Positions 7,638 to 17,104 are shown, counted from the stretch's first letter. The stretch is DNA of 64,000 nucleotides from an uncultured Clostridia bacterium (GCA_949538735.1 CATGLK010000003.1:1-64000); one strand, 5' to 3'. Notes: a model not told the origin generated them from the sequence alone. Translations and numbers: made by a program.

Positions 7638-7999
7638 TGAACATTAAAGATTACAACATAAAAGGAACAACTAAATGCGATTGTGGACACAATTTTACAA
7701 TGCAAGATTACAAAGAATTAAAATCGTTAAATCTACCAGGCTTTTATGGCAATAATGTAAAGTATTATTCTCCGGCCGAATGTCCTAATTGCCATAAAGA
7801 AGCGTTACTATTATTAAAGCAAACTGGACAAACATATAAAATAATAGATATAGCAATTAGAAAACAAACATCAATAAGTTCTACAATCAAAAATGAAACT
7901 CCAAAAGAAACAAGTAAGGAACTTATATGCCCAATATGCAAAAAGGTGTGCAAAAGTCAAATAGGACTTAATTCGCACATAAAAAGTCACAATAAATAG
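7637..7999 (+). CDS. Zinc-finger protein between portal and scaffold
   Basis: Encodes 120 residues from the ATG at 7637, nine bases after AAGGAGGG. There are two likely zinc sites: an N-terminal Cys cluster (C-D-C-G, then CPNC around residue 50) and a C-terminal C2H2 finger (CPIC-x9-IGLNSHIKSH) at about residues 97-118. The first region resembles a rubredoxin-type or ribbon knuckle. C2H2 fingers are rare in bacterial and phage proteins. Function unknown; DNA or protein binding during head assembly is possible. Confidence 0.6.
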   Translation: MNIKDYNIKGTTKCDCGHNFTMQDYKELKSLNLPGFYGNNVKYYSPAECPNCHKEALLLLKQTGQTYKIIDIAIRKQTSISSTIKNETPKETSKELICPICKKVCKSQIGLNSHIKSHNK

Positions 8000-8030
8000 A
8001 TATTAATTTAATTTTAATATATTTGAGCAG

Positions 8031-8121
8031 AAAAGCTGGCTAAAAATCAAAAAATATGAGGAGTAAACCCGGCAAAAAATCTTATGAGGACATAACCTGG
8101 CTAAAAATGGAAAGGAGAACT
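8031..8121 (+). repeat. Threefold decayed repeat in the scaffold leader
   Basis: Three related units lie in tandem: CTGGCTAAAAAT ... ATGAGGAG ... AAAC, then CCGGCAAAAAAT ... ATGAGGAC ... AAC, then CTGGCTAAAAAT ... AAAGGAG, the last one carrying the real ribosome binding site of the scaffold gene. The first and third share a perfect 12-mer. This looks like duplication of a translation start region. Confidence 0.4.
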
Positions 8122-8916
8122 ATGGAAGAAGAACAAGAAGGGATTGAATTAGAAACAATTAATCCAGAAGTAGACGGTATTGAATTACCTTATGTTGAAG
8201 ATGAGGAAGATGTTGAAGTGGAAGAAACTGAAACAGAAGAAATCGAAACAATAGAGGAAGGAAATACAAAAACAGAAAAAGAAAAATCTTTGCAAAAAGG
8301 TGTTAATGAAGAAAGAAGAAGACGCAAAGAAGCGGAAAAGAGAAATAAAGAACTTGAAGCTAGAATACAAGCGTTAGAGGCTAATTCTAATACATCTGAA
8401 AAAACAACTGCTGATGAACTAATCGAAGCTGGAATTGACGAGAGTATTGCTAAATCAATAGCTCTAGCAATTGACAAGAAAAGCTCTGATTCTAAAACAA
8501 AACAAGAATTAGCAGATTTAAAATTCGAGATGTTACTAACAAAGAAAAGCAAAGAAGAAGGATTTGAAGACATCTTAGACTATGCTAGTGAGATTAAAAC
8601 CTTAGTCGACAAAGGTTTAACTCTTGAGCAAAGCTATTATGCTACTACCTATAATAAACCTACCGCTAATACAAAAAGCGAGATTGAAAGAAAACTAGAA
8701 GTTAAAATGCAAAATCAACAAGCTAGAAAAGAAATTTTAGGCAACAATATATCTAGCAACAGTGGAGCACCAAACTCTAGTAAATCTAAAATAAAGGCTA
8801 CTGCCACTGAGAAGGCTATGGCAGCAGCTGCAGGTATGTCAGTTGCAGAATACATAGCTGTAAGAGATATGAATTCTGTAAAAGACTATGCTGATTACAA
8901 GGCTAAGAAAAAATAA
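8122..8916 (+). CDS. Capsid scaffold protein
   Basis: Encodes 264 residues from the ATG at 8122, chosen for the AAAGGAG nine bases upstream rather than the earlier in-frame ATG at 8056. The first 60 residues are strongly acidic, followed by a long Arg/Glu-rich coiled coil (KGVNEERRRRKEAEKRNKEL) and a basic, small-residue C-terminus (ATEKAMAAAAGMSVAEYIAVRDM). This composition and position, directly before the major capsid gene, define phage scaffolding proteins that shape the procapsid and then leave. Confidence 0.8.
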   Translation: MEEEQEGIELETINPEVDGIELPYVEDEEDVEVEETETEEIETIEEGNTKTEKEKSLQKGVNEERRRRKEAEKRNKELEARIQALEANSNTSEKTTADELIEAGIDESIAKSIALAIDKKSSDSKTKQELADLKFEMLLTKKSKEEGFEDILDYASEIKTLVDKGLTLEQSYYATTYNKPTANTKSEIERKLEVKMQNQQARKEILGNNISSNSGAPNSSKSKIKATATEKAMAAAAGMSVAEYIAVRDMNSVKDYADYKAKKK

Positions 8917-8923
8917 CAACCTA

Positions 8924-8959
8924 ACTCCTTATGTGTGCACAAATAAAAATATAAGGAGT
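8924..8959 (+). promoter_or_regulatory. Hairpin covering the ribosome binding site of the capsid gene
   Basis: ACTCCTTAT (8924-8932) pairs perfectly with ATAAGGAGT (8951-8959). The 3' arm contains the AAGGAG of the major capsid gene (start at 8967), so the folded RNA would hide the site. The 18-base loop contains GTGTGCACA. A related structure lies before the ejection protein at 15630-15667. Confidence 0.5.
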
Positions 8960-8966
8960 GATTTAT

Positions 8967-10214
8967 ATGCCAACACCAGTAATGACAAGAGAAAATTTTG
9001 CGGAGTTACTTACTCCAATACATAAGAAAATATTCTTTGACGCTTATGGGGAAAAACCTTCAGTGTATAAGAAAATATTTAAAACAGAGACAATGAATGC
9101 TAAAAACCAAAGCTATCCACACTTAGGAGCATTTGGTTTGTGGACAGAGAACCAAGAGGGGAACGAGTTTAATCAAGACAAATTCGACCAAGGACCAGTT
9201 GCTTCTTTCGCGGCAAGAAGATTTGACAAAGCATATGACTTGACTTGGGAACTTGTACAAGACGACCTATACAACGTAATGAACGGTATAGGAAAAGGTG
9301 GTTCAGCAAAAGGTCTAGGACGTTCTTTAAGAGCTACCGAAGAGGCTGATACAGCAAGTGTTATATTAAATGGATTCGGTAATGTTGGTTATGACGGTAA
9401 ATCTTTATTTGCCACAGACCACCCATTAATCAATTCAAGTAAAGTTTGTTCTAACCTAGTAAATGGAATGCTAACAGATGAGACATTAAAACAAGCATTA
9501 ACACTAATGAGACTACAATTAGATGAAGCAGGAGTTCCAATTGCTGCAAGAGCTTCTCAATTAGTTGTTTGTCCAGAATTAGAGTTTATTGCTAAAGCAA
9601 TTGTTCATTCTATATTACAATCAGGAACAAACAATAATGACATAAATACTGTTCCAAACCTAGAAGTAGTTGTTTGGGATAACTTGAGCGACCCAACAGG
9701 ATATATGAAGCCTTGGTTTATCCAAGATACTTCTATTGATAACCTATTATTCTTAAGAAGAGAAGAACCTATCTTTGGTTCAAAACAACTTCAAAGAAAA
9801 ATGGATTACAATATGTATGGATACACAAGATTTGACACAGGTTACTGTGATTGGAGAGGACTTGTAGGTTCTATGGGTGTACAACAAACAATAGTTACTC
9901 CTGTTGATCCTAATCCACCTTCAGGTACAATGGAAGCCTATACTCTTACATTGAGAGATGATTTAACAATAAATATCAGTAAAGCAATAGACATAGGAGA
10001 AACAACTTTCAATAGCCTTAACGGCGAACCAGCTGGAACACTAAAATATGTCATAAATCCAACTGTATCACCAGAAGTAGGTTCTAGTGATTCAGGATAT
10101 ACGGAAATAACACTAGATGCAGCATTTAGTGTTAATGCAGGAGACACTGTTTATGTTATGGATATAGTAGACGGACAAGTAAGTGCTGTAACTGCTTGTA
10201 CTATGCAGCAATAA
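8967..10214 (+). CDS. Major capsid protein with C-terminal extension
   Basis: Encodes 415 residues from the ATG at 8967 (AAGGAG upstream). Residues about 1-310 match the HK97-fold capsid proteins found beside Mu-like or P22-like modules: MTRENFAELLTPIHKKIFFDAY at the start, then DLTWELVQDDLYNVMN, LFATDHPL and the DTGYCDWRGLVGS end. After a Pro-rich linker (TPVDPNPPSG) an extra domain of about 95 residues follows, beta-rich with Thr/Ser/Val, like a surface Ig-like or decoration domain. It is the expected most abundant virion protein. Confidence 0.88.
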   Translation: MPTPVMTRENFAELLTPIHKKIFFDAYGEKPSVYKKIFKTETMNAKNQSYPHLGAFGLWTENQEGNEFNQDKFDQGPVASFAARRFDKAYDLTWELVQDDLYNVMNGIGKGGSAKGLGRSLRATEEADTASVILNGFGNVGYDGKSLFATDHPLINSSKVCSNLVNGMLTDETLKQALTLMRLQLDEAGVPIAARASQLVVCPELEFIAKAIVHSILQSGTNNNDINTVPNLEVVVWDNLSDPTGYMKPWFIQDTSIDNLLFLRREEPIFGSKQLQRKMDYNMYGYTRFDTGYCDWRGLVGSMGVQQTIVTPVDPNPPSGTMEAYTLTLRDDLTINISKAIDIGETTFNSLNGEPAGTLKYVINPTVSPEVGSSDSGYTEITLDAAFSVNAGDTVYVMDIVDGQVSAVTACTMQQ

Positions 10215-10226
10215 TTAATAAACACC

Positions 10227-10261
10227 AAGGGAGGCAATATAATAGTTGCTTCCCTTATTTT
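10227..10261 (+). terminator. Intrinsic terminator after the capsid gene
   Basis: AAGGGAGGCAA (10227-10237) pairs with TTGCTTCCCTT (10246-10256), an 11-bp stem, followed by ATTTTTA. It probably lowers transcription into the tail genes after the highly expressed capsid gene. Confidence 0.7.
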
Positions 10262-10279
10262 TAAGAAAGGAGAATAATT

Positions 10280-12619
10280 ATGGCAAATATATATGAAGAA
10301 ATAAGTCAAAGCAATAGCCAGGGTGGTGGAAAAACAGACGCTAATATAGCAAATGACGCAAATCATTTAGGCGGAATACCAGCAGAACAATACGCAACAC
10401 AAAAATACGTAAAGGACTATCATAATACTAAGGAATCTGCACAAAAAGAATATATTGACCAACAAGACGCAAAGGTATTACAAAACGCAAAAGAATATAC
10501 AAATTCACAGATAAGAAATCAAGACTTTTCTAGTTTTGCAAAAGTAACAGATGTACAAGCCGTAGATTCAAAATTAAGTCAAAAAATAGAACAATGTGGA
10601 CAACAATGTGCCAATAATCTTGCAACACAAATAAAAGGTGTGGTGGACGATACAAATGCTAATTTTAAAGATGTAAATGACGCAATAGGAAAATTAAATT
10701 CAAATCAAAATAATCTTTTTCAATCTGTCAGTAGTGGAAAACAAAAAATAGCAGGGGCTATTACTGACAAAGGAGTTGCAACCTCTGCTAATGATAGTTA
10801 TGACACTATGGCAGGGAATATAAGAAGTATAAAGACAGGTGGTGGAGAATTAGCGCCTGGTTTCGTAAACACTTCTGACGGTACTGCCACCGCTTCTGAC
10901 ATATTGCTTGGAAAGACGGCTTATGCCAAAGGAGAGAAAGTATATGGAACACTAATTGCAAAACCAGCTGAGGGGTATCCTACATATGGCACAGATACTA
11001 GCAACGCAACTGCAACAGCGAGTGATATAGCCTATGGAAAAACTGCATATGCAAGAGGGCAATTAATTACAGGAACTGCTATTATAGGATCTAGTGATGA
11101 TGGAACAATACATACAGTAGAAGAAATTTACGGATTAATTAGGTCTGATTATGAATTTTCAGAGAGCTATTCTGTAGCTGGAACAGTTGCTCCAGACGGA
11201 AGCTCCAAAATAACTAGGGTAAATGCGTTTACAACATCTAAAGATTGTAATTATATTGTATTAGCGTGCACAGATTCAACAGAACGAAACCCACCAAGTA
11301 CAGACTTTTTTATAGAAAGCTTTCCTATGAATGACAATGGCATTTATTATATGTCTAGCAAATCAGCAACAACAGATACAACAGTGTTTAAAAAACATCG
11401 TTATACAAAAGAAGAGTTAGGAATTGAAGAGAGCGAAACAATTAGTAGCATTAGTTTTGGTGCTTCAGGGTTTAATGGAAAAGACAATCTTTGCCTTTTA
11501 TTTATAAGAACTGGCGGAGATAACGGAGGAATTCATATTTACACATACCATTTGGAAGAAAATGGTATAATTGGGAAGGCATATGCTAGTGAAAAAAATA
11601 TAATTCAACATTTGAAATTCTCACCTTCTAGTAATACTAATCCTACTCAACTATACACACACCCTATAAGGTGGGATACTTTCTATTTTATTGGATATGA
11701 CAACAGCTCTACTACTACACGTTTTGTTCGCAGTAAGATAGAAACAACTGTCTCTGACGATGAAATTATCTACAATGTTTCAGAAAAAGAAAATTTTTAC
11801 TTTAGAATAGGATATGACGACACATATAAATTTAGTAATGACGGAAAATATATCTTATCCGTTACAACAAGTAATTCGGAGGCTAAAAGAATTAGTATAA
11901 TTTATTTAAATGAACATGGAGAATATTTAGCTTCTGCATATACGTGCACAGCTTTGCAAACAGCGGTCACTTATGCTCAAGAAATGATGAATAATTCTAA
12001 CAAAGGAATACTTGCAAATGAAAAGAAAATCAGAGTATTTGAAGCTAATTATCTAAGTGACACAGGGGAGCTTTCAACAGAAATTATTAAAGAAATTAAT
12101 ATAAAATTAGAAGCTGACTATGACAAGATATCAAATCAAATGTATATAACGCCAGATAATTCTATACTAATAGCTTTAATAGTCGAAGAAAGTAGATACT
12201 CAATAAAAAACACAAGAATAGCAATATTTGATATAAGCAATATTTTAGAACTAGAAAACAACTCTGACATTGAACCAATGCAAGTGTATGCTGTCAGTAC
12301 TACTAACTCTTATAGTTTTAGACATGGTATATCTCTGAAATTAAACACAAACGGAACACGCATAAGAGCGTTTTTAGGTGGCGAAGATGTACAATCAGAC
12401 AACACAAGAAAATTTCCAATAAAAACAGGAATTACAACATCAGAGCAAGGAAATTTAATAGGAATTAAATACAAAAATAAATATTTTTATAATATGCAAC
12501 CAGACGCATTAACAGCAGGCAGTGGAGATGTAATAAAAGGAAAAAGTTTTATAGGTAGCACTGGGTATCCACAGACAGGAACATTAGAAATACAGGAGGT
12601 AGAAAGCGATGAGCAATAA
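10280..12619 (+). CDS. Tail fibre / receptor-binding protein
   Basis: Encodes 779 residues. The N-terminus contains NDANHLGGIPAEQYA and a coiled coil, the usual attachment part of tail fibres. Residues about 150-270 hold repeats of the type ATASDIxxGKTAYAxGxxxxGT, a module known from many phage fibres. The rest is a Thr/Ser-rich, beta-rich region with recurring aromatic strands, perhaps a propeller, and the end (KGKSFIGSTGYPQTGTLEI) returns to the GK-x-GT repeat style. It likely binds a surface receptor. The end overlaps the next gene by 11 bases. Confidence 0.75.
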   Translation: MANIYEEISQSNSQGGGKTDANIANDANHLGGIPAEQYATQKYVKDYHNTKESAQKEYIDQQDAKVLQNAKEYTNSQIRNQDFSSFAKVTDVQAVDSKLSQKIEQCGQQCANNLATQIKGVVDDTNANFKDVNDAIGKLNSNQNNLFQSVSSGKQKIAGAITDKGVATSANDSYDTMAGNIRSIKTGGGELAPGFVNTSDGTATASDILLGKTAYAKGEKVYGTLIAKPAEGYPTYGTDTSNATATASDIAYGKTAYARGQLITGTAIIGSSDDGTIHTVEEIYGLIRSDYEFSESYSVAGTVAPDGSSKITRVNAFTTSKDCNYIVLACTDSTERNPPSTDFFIESFPMNDNGIYYMSSKSATTDTTVFKKHRYTKEELGIEESETISSISFGASGFNGKDNLCLLFIRTGGDNGGIHIYTYHLEENGIIGKAYASEKNIIQHLKFSPSSNTNPTQLYTHPIRWDTFYFIGYDNSSTTTRFVRSKIETTVSDDEIIYNVSEKENFYFRIGYDDTYKFSNDGKYILSVTTSNSEAKRISIIYLNEHGEYLASAYTCTALQTAVTYAQEMMNNSNKGILANEKKIRVFEANYLSDTGELSTEIIKEINIKLEADYDKISNQMYITPDNSILIALIVEESRYSIKNTRIAIFDISNILELENNSDIEPMQVYAVSTTNSYSFRHGISLKLNTNGTRIRAFLGGEDVQSDNTRKFPIKTGITTSEQGNLIGIKYKNKYFYNMQPDALTAGSGDVIKGKSFIGSTGYPQTGTLEIQEVESDEQ

Positions 12620-13157
12620 AACACAAGAATTAAAAATGCAAGAACTAAAAGATATGTTCTTCTACACGTTCGGAATAGTACCATTACAAAACTATGGAGT
12701 AGTAGGGGACGGAATGACCGACAATAGACTAAAAATACAACAAGCAATATATGACGCAATAGAAGTAGGAGCAAAATATATATTTGTACCAAAAGGCGAG
12801 TACTATTATGAAAACCAGTTGTTTAAAGCAAATGAAGTCATCTTTATAGGCAATAATGTACAAGCAAGTATAAAAGATATAGAAATAAGGCAATTTCCTG
12901 ATTTATGGAATGAAGCACAGGCTAGTTCTAGTGCATTAGTTCCAGTAGGTGGAATTATATTATACTCTGGTAAATATACTCCGATAAACTATTTGGAATG
13001 TAATGGACAGACAGTAAATACCATAGACTATTTAAGCTTATATTCAATTTTAAAAGGAATTGAAATAGTAGACGAAACAGATGTCGATGAAACTTTTGAA
13101 TTGCCTAATTTGTCTACTGGAAATGAAAACACAAAATATATTATAAGAGCAAAATAA
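12609..13157 (+). CDS. Tail collar / pectate-lyase-head fusion protein
   Basis: Encodes 182 residues. Residues about 28-65 (NYGVVGDGMTDNRLKIQQAI) are the opening of a right-handed beta-helix as in phage tailspikes, but the helix is cut short. Residues about 110-182 match the phage tail collar domain (VGGIILYSGKYTPINYLECNGQ ... FELPNLS), common in fibre tips. Translation is coupled to the fibre gene. It probably sits at the tip of the tail or fibre. Confidence 0.7.
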   Translation: MSNKTQELKMQELKDMFFYTFGIVPLQNYGVVGDGMTDNRLKIQQAIYDAIEVGAKYIFVPKGEYYYENQLFKANEVIFIGNNVQASIKDIEIRQFPDLWNEAQASSSALVPVGGIILYSGKYTPINYLECNGQTVNTIDYLSLYSILKGIEIVDETDVDETFELPNLSTGNENTKYIIRAK

Positions 13158-13163
13158 TATTTT

Positions 13164-13187
13164 AAAGGTATCGAATTCGACACCTTT
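13164..13187 (+). promoter_or_regulatory. Hairpin before the neck adaptor gene
   Basis: AAAGGT and ACCTTT flank a TCGAATTCGA core, giving an 11-bp stem with one mismatch and an AATT loop. No T tract follows; the ribosome binding site GGAAAGGAG comes directly after. It may be an RNA-processing or weak attenuation structure. Confidence 0.4.
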
Positions 13188-13201
13188 GGAAAGGAGAGAT
13201 T

Positions 13202-13852
13202 ATGGCAATAGTGAGTAGAACAACAGCAAAACAAGTGTTAGATGATATTCAAGTGCGTTTACCACACGAATATGGTAATGATGTTTTGTTTAGGTGGATA
13301 AACGAAACAATGAAAAAGATATATAAAGACTTGGCCATACAAGAACAATATTCTTTCACTACAAGAGAAGGACAAGAATTGTATTCAGTTCCTGAGGATT
13401 GTAGCATAGATATGGTAAGTTCTGTAACAATGTCTAATAAAGCGAGAGACGAAAACAATATGTATGACTGGGGAACATTTACAGAGTTGAAATCGTATTT
13501 GCCAGGCGAGAATATGAAAGATTTAGGCTATTATGACGGTAGAGAAGGTCTATTAGGAATATATCCAACACCAAAAGACGTAAGAAAAATAGAAGTTTTC
13601 TATTGGAAAAAGCCTAAAATGATAACAAATTTGAGTGACTATATAGAGCTAAATGACAATTACATAGATTTAGTCAAGTACAACGTTATGAGTATTATAG
13701 CAATGAGTGGGCATAATCCTGATGTGGAACTGGCCAATGAATATATTTTACTTTACAACAATTTGGTCCAGTCTGCGAATGAAGCTAAAAACGAGCAAGA
13801 ACAAAGGTATCCTATTATGCGAGATATAGTCAAAAAGAGAAGGAGGAGATAG
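13202..13852 (+). CDS. Head-to-tail adaptor (P22 gp4-like)
   Basis: Encodes 216 residues. It opens with a helical segment (AKQVLDDIQVRLPHEYGNDVLFRWINETMKKIYKDLA) that spans residues 9-43, a hallmark of neck proteins of short-tailed phages, continues with a small beta part and ends in a very basic tail (KKRRRR). Such adaptors bind the portal ring after packaging. It lies three bases before the gp10-like gene, the same order as in P22-type modules. Confidence 0.7.
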   Translation: MAIVSRTTAKQVLDDIQVRLPHEYGNDVLFRWINETMKKIYKDLAIQEQYSFTTREGQELYSVPEDCSIDMVSSVTMSNKARDENNMYDWGTFTELKSYLPGENMKDLGYYDGREGLLGIYPTPKDVRKIEVFYWKKPKMITNLSDYIELNDNYIDLVKYNVMSIIAMSGHNPDVELANEYILLYNNLVQSANEAKNEQEQRYPIMRDIVKKRRRR

Positions 13853-13854
13853 CG

Positions 13855-15399
13855 TTGCAAACATTACCATATTTGAATAATGTTAATTATAAAAGTAATA
13901 ATCAAATTAATTACTTGGCCGGTGGTATTAGTAATATATATCCTCCTGAGAATATACAAGACGATGAATGTCAGGATATGTATAATATGTGCCTTGATAG
14001 TTATCCAGCGATAAGGACAAGAATAGGAAGAACAATGTTAAAAAATCCTGGATTACAAGGAGAACAAATAAAATATTTTGGTGTTGCTGGAGTCAAATAC
14101 TTATTTTATATACAGGGCGATAAACTAAAAGATATGAATGGAACTGTAATATCAAATGGAATAACTGGAAATAAGTTTCGACACGTATATTATGCTGACG
14201 GAAATAGTGAATATTTGATTTTATATGGGGAAGGTGTTACACCCACAAGGCATAAACTCCCACTGTCTGCACTCAATGCTCCTGAGATAGTTCCGCTTCT
14301 GAAAGATGACGACGGAAATGATATTGTTTTTGAACATATGTGTTATCACAAAAACAGAATGTTTGGAAGCAAAGGAAATATGTTATATTTTTCAGCACTC
14401 CAAAATCCTATGGACTGGACAAAAGCAGAAGATAGTAGAGAAGATAGAGTAGAAAACTGTAATCAAATAACTGGTCTAGTGTCTTTTGACGACAAGTTAA
14501 TTGTATTTTCAGAAGAAAATATGCATTTGTATTATGGAAGTAATGTTATTGCTGGAACATCTAATACATATACCTGTGTGTCCTTAGACAATAATATAGG
14601 TTGCTATGACCAATGTACCATAAAAGTACATAACTCATATTTATATTGGCTATATGGACGTTCTGTGTACGAATACGACGGTAGTACGATTAGAAGTATT
14701 GATAGACCACAAAGCAATAATGGTGTATCAGGAGGAATAAGAAAATTAATATATGGAATTACAATTAATGAGGCTAAGAATGTAAGTGTTGCAGGAAGTG
14801 AAGACAAAATATACTTTTGGTTTCCTGATTATAACTTCTTTCTTGTATTCGACCAGCGTTTGAGAAAATGGACCAAGGAATTGCAGCCTGATAATGTACA
14901 AGCTGAATTAAAATATATAACTATATGTGATTCCTATGTAGACTTAAATTTTAGTCAAACACCAAACCCTATATATGCACTGACGGCAAATGGCACAATA
15001 TATGAGCTAACAGGTGGAAGAAAAGACGGTTCTGACTATATACAAACATATGGGGAAGATGAATTTACAGACGAAAACGATATAGTACATAAAGAATTAA
15101 TTCCATTCTATATAAAGACAAAAGAATTCAAGAATGGAGTAATAAGTAAAAAACTTTCTTTGTCAAAGTTGTGGTTTAACTATGATTTGGCGGAGAATGC
15201 AACAGTGAATATAAATATAATCACTGATACTGGTAAGAAAAACGTGAAGGCTAATGCGTTAAGATGTGGTAAAAATGTGACGGAAAGTGTCTTAATCCCA
15301 AATGATATGCAAAATGCAAATAGTTATACATTTGAGATTTATGGTTATGGAGATATAAGAATTAAAGCAATGGAAAGAGTAGATAGGACGGCAAGATAA
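13855..15399 (+). CDS. Tail hub / DNA-stabilisation protein (P22 gp10-like)
   Basis: Encodes 514 residues and starts with TTG at 13855 after AGGAGGAG. The protein is rich in beta strands with repeated Tyr/Gly/Asp turns (LYYGSN, YWLYGRSVYEYDG, IYFWFPDYNFFLVFD), in line with the beta-propeller tail hub proteins that close the portal after packaging in podoviruses. It follows the adaptor and overlaps the next start by one base (TAATG). Confidence 0.7.
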   Translation: MQTLPYLNNVNYKSNNQINYLAGGISNIYPPENIQDDECQDMYNMCLDSYPAIRTRIGRTMLKNPGLQGEQIKYFGVAGVKYLFYIQGDKLKDMNGTVISNGITGNKFRHVYYADGNSEYLILYGEGVTPTRHKLPLSALNAPEIVPLLKDDDGNDIVFEHMCYHKNRMFGSKGNMLYFSALQNPMDWTKAEDSREDRVENCNQITGLVSFDDKLIVFSEENMHLYYGSNVIAGTSNTYTCVSLDNNIGCYDQCTIKVHNSYLYWLYGRSVYEYDGSTIRSIDRPQSNNGVSGGIRKLIYGITINEAKNVSVAGSEDKIYFWFPDYNFFLVFDQRLRKWTKELQPDNVQAELKYITICDSYVDLNFSQTPNPIYALTANGTIYELTGGRKDGSDYIQTYGEDEFTDENDIVHKELIPFYIKTKEFKNGVISKKLSLSKLWFNYDLAENATVNINIITDTGKKNVKANALRCGKNVTESVLIPNDMQNANSYTFEIYGYGDIRIKAMERVDRTAR

Positions 15400-15629
15400 T
15401 GTATTTTAGACAATATGGAGAAAGTCAAGCTACTTTAAAAGAATGGTCAAGACAACTAGGAATTGCAAGTAATAGTAATTATCCATTGAAAGAGACCCCA
15501 GAACAAACACTTGAACATTGGAAAAACATCTTAAACACCAGATTGGAAACAAATACTTTTAGTACTTACAACTCAGCAGAGACAACAATACATAATTGGC
15601 AAGAAAAACTAAATAGATTATATAACTAA
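15399..15629 (+). CDS. Small virion-module protein, unknown function
   Basis: Encodes 76 residues with a start sharing one base with the previous stop (TAATG). It is Trp/Asn/Thr-rich and mainly helical, with two similar units (ATLKEWSRQLGI, QTLEHWKNIL and TTIHNWQEKLNRL), a threefold (T-h-x-x-W-x-x-x-L) repeat. This may be a small tail or neck accessory protein. I do not recognise the family. Confidence 0.6.
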   Translation: MYFRQYGESQATLKEWSRQLGIASNSNYPLKETPEQTLEHWKNILNTRLETNTFSTYNSAETTIHNWQEKLNRLYN

Positions 15630-15667
15630 CTTCCTAACTTATTGTTGCACACCAATAAATATGGAAG
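15630..15667 (+). promoter_or_regulatory. Nested hairpin at the ribosome binding site of the ejection gene
   Basis: CTTCC (15630-15634) pairs with GGAAG (15663-15667), and inside TTATTG pairs with CAATAA around a TTGCACAC loop. The outer arm covers part of the GGAAGGAG site for the ATG at 15679. The plan and the GCACA loop echo the hairpin before the capsid gene at 8924-8959. Confidence 0.45.
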
Positions 15668-15678
15668 GAGCAATAATT

Positions 15679-17097
15679 ATGCCAAATACTTTTCTAAATA
15701 CAGGAAGAGCAGTATCAGCAACTAGTAATCCAGCAGCTAATGTAGAACAAGTAGCAACTAGTAATGCACAACAACCAGTTTCTAGCAATGTAAATACTGT
15801 TCAACCCACACAGCAAAATAATGCTGTAAATCCAATAACAATTCCTATACAAATACAACCACAAGTATCTATACCAGGAATGCAACAAGGTAATGTTCAA
15901 CAAGTTCAACCTGTACAGGAATTGCAAAGAACAAATGATAATCAAGCACCTATGCCACAGACTTATAGAAACAACAATACAAGTAATAATGTTGTTGACT
16001 TTAATCAAATTTATTCTAGTTATCAAAATAGTTTTGGTAACAATGCTAGCCAAGTAAATAATACTTATAGCAGTGGAATAAAAAAGACTAGCATAGGTAC
16101 AACTATTGTAACACCAACTACGGCTAATCTCAATAGTGTAACAGGACAATATCAAAGTGCTTATGCGGATACTATAAATGGAATTATATCAGAAATGTTG
16201 AATCAAATGAAAACAGGCTTTCAATATGACCCTACTACTGACAATAGTTTGAGAGTAGCTAGCGAATATGCTGCGAATAGTACATTGCAAAGCTTGGCTG
16301 GAAGCGGAGTTTTAAATTCTAGTGCAACAGCTGAAAGGGTAGCAAGAATAGTAAGCGAATTAATTCCTCAGTATGAAGAAAAAGCACATAGTAGGTGGAC
16401 CGAATATTTAGGGCAATTGGCCGACACTGCTCAAATTGTTATGCAATATGATAGTCAACAATTCTCTTATTGGAAAGACGCAAAAGACAGAGAATTCAAA
16501 GAAAAAGAATTTGAATATCAAAAACAACAAGACGCGTTGACTAATGCTTGGAAGAGAGTAGATGAATTAGGTTTTGTAGATAACCAGGCAAGTGCAATAC
16601 TAGGTGTTAAAGTTGGTACTTTATCAGGTGCAGCAAGAGAGGCTAAGGAACAAAGAGAATATGAACTATCAAAGATGAGAGAACAAGCTCAAATCGAGTA
16701 TCAAAATAATGTTGCTCTTGCAAAGATAAGAAGCGAATTAGATTTACAACAAAGTAAAGCACTTAAAGAATATGACTATGAATTACAGAAAAAATATGGT
16801 ACTTCAAAGAAAGAAACTACTAGTCTAAATACATATAAAGATATAATAAACAATAGATATGCAGACTACGATGAGTTTAGCAAAAAATATACTGTTTCTG
16901 ATAATAATGCTCTTTATAATTACCTTACTTCTGAATATGCAGCAGGTAGAATGAGTGCTAATGATTTAAGCTCTTTAACTGCTATGTATGGAGTTTTAGG
17001 ACCTAGTGGAAATAAAGCTCAAAGTTTACAAAATGCCAAAAATGCTGCGATAAAATTACAAAACTCAGCAAACTCAATTCTAAGAGGCAGAAAGTAG
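15679..17097 (+). CDS. Probable internal virion / ejection protein
   Basis: Encodes 472 residues from the ATG at 15679 (GGAAGGAG upstream). Residues 1-120 are low-complexity Asn/Gln/Pro/Val; residues 140-230 are helical with LPQ-type small residues; residues 240-370 form a long charged coiled coil (DREFKEKEFEYQKQQD); the end is helical and Asn/Ala-rich. In short-tailed phages the genes between the tail hub and the polyvalent protein encode proteins stored in the head and ejected ahead of the DNA; this gene fits by position and composition. Confidence 0.55.
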   Translation: MPNTFLNTGRAVSATSNPAANVEQVATSNAQQPVSSNVNTVQPTQQNNAVNPITIPIQIQPQVSIPGMQQGNVQQVQPVQELQRTNDNQAPMPQTYRNNNTSNNVVDFNQIYSSYQNSFGNNASQVNNTYSSGIKKTSIGTTIVTPTTANLNSVTGQYQSAYADTINGIISEMLNQMKTGFQYDPTTDNSLRVASEYAANSTLQSLAGSGVLNSSATAERVARIVSELIPQYEEKAHSRWTEYLGQLADTAQIVMQYDSQQFSYWKDAKDREFKEKEFEYQKQQDALTNAWKRVDELGFVDNQASAILGVKVGTLSGAAREAKEQREYELSKMREQAQIEYQNNVALAKIRSELDLQQSKALKEYDYELQKKYGTSKKETTSLNTYKDIINNRYADYDEFSKKYTVSDNNALYNYLTSEYAAGRMSANDLSSLTAMYGVLGPSGNKAQSLQNAKNAAIKLQNSANSILRGRK

Positions 17098-17104
17098 GTG
17101 TAAT

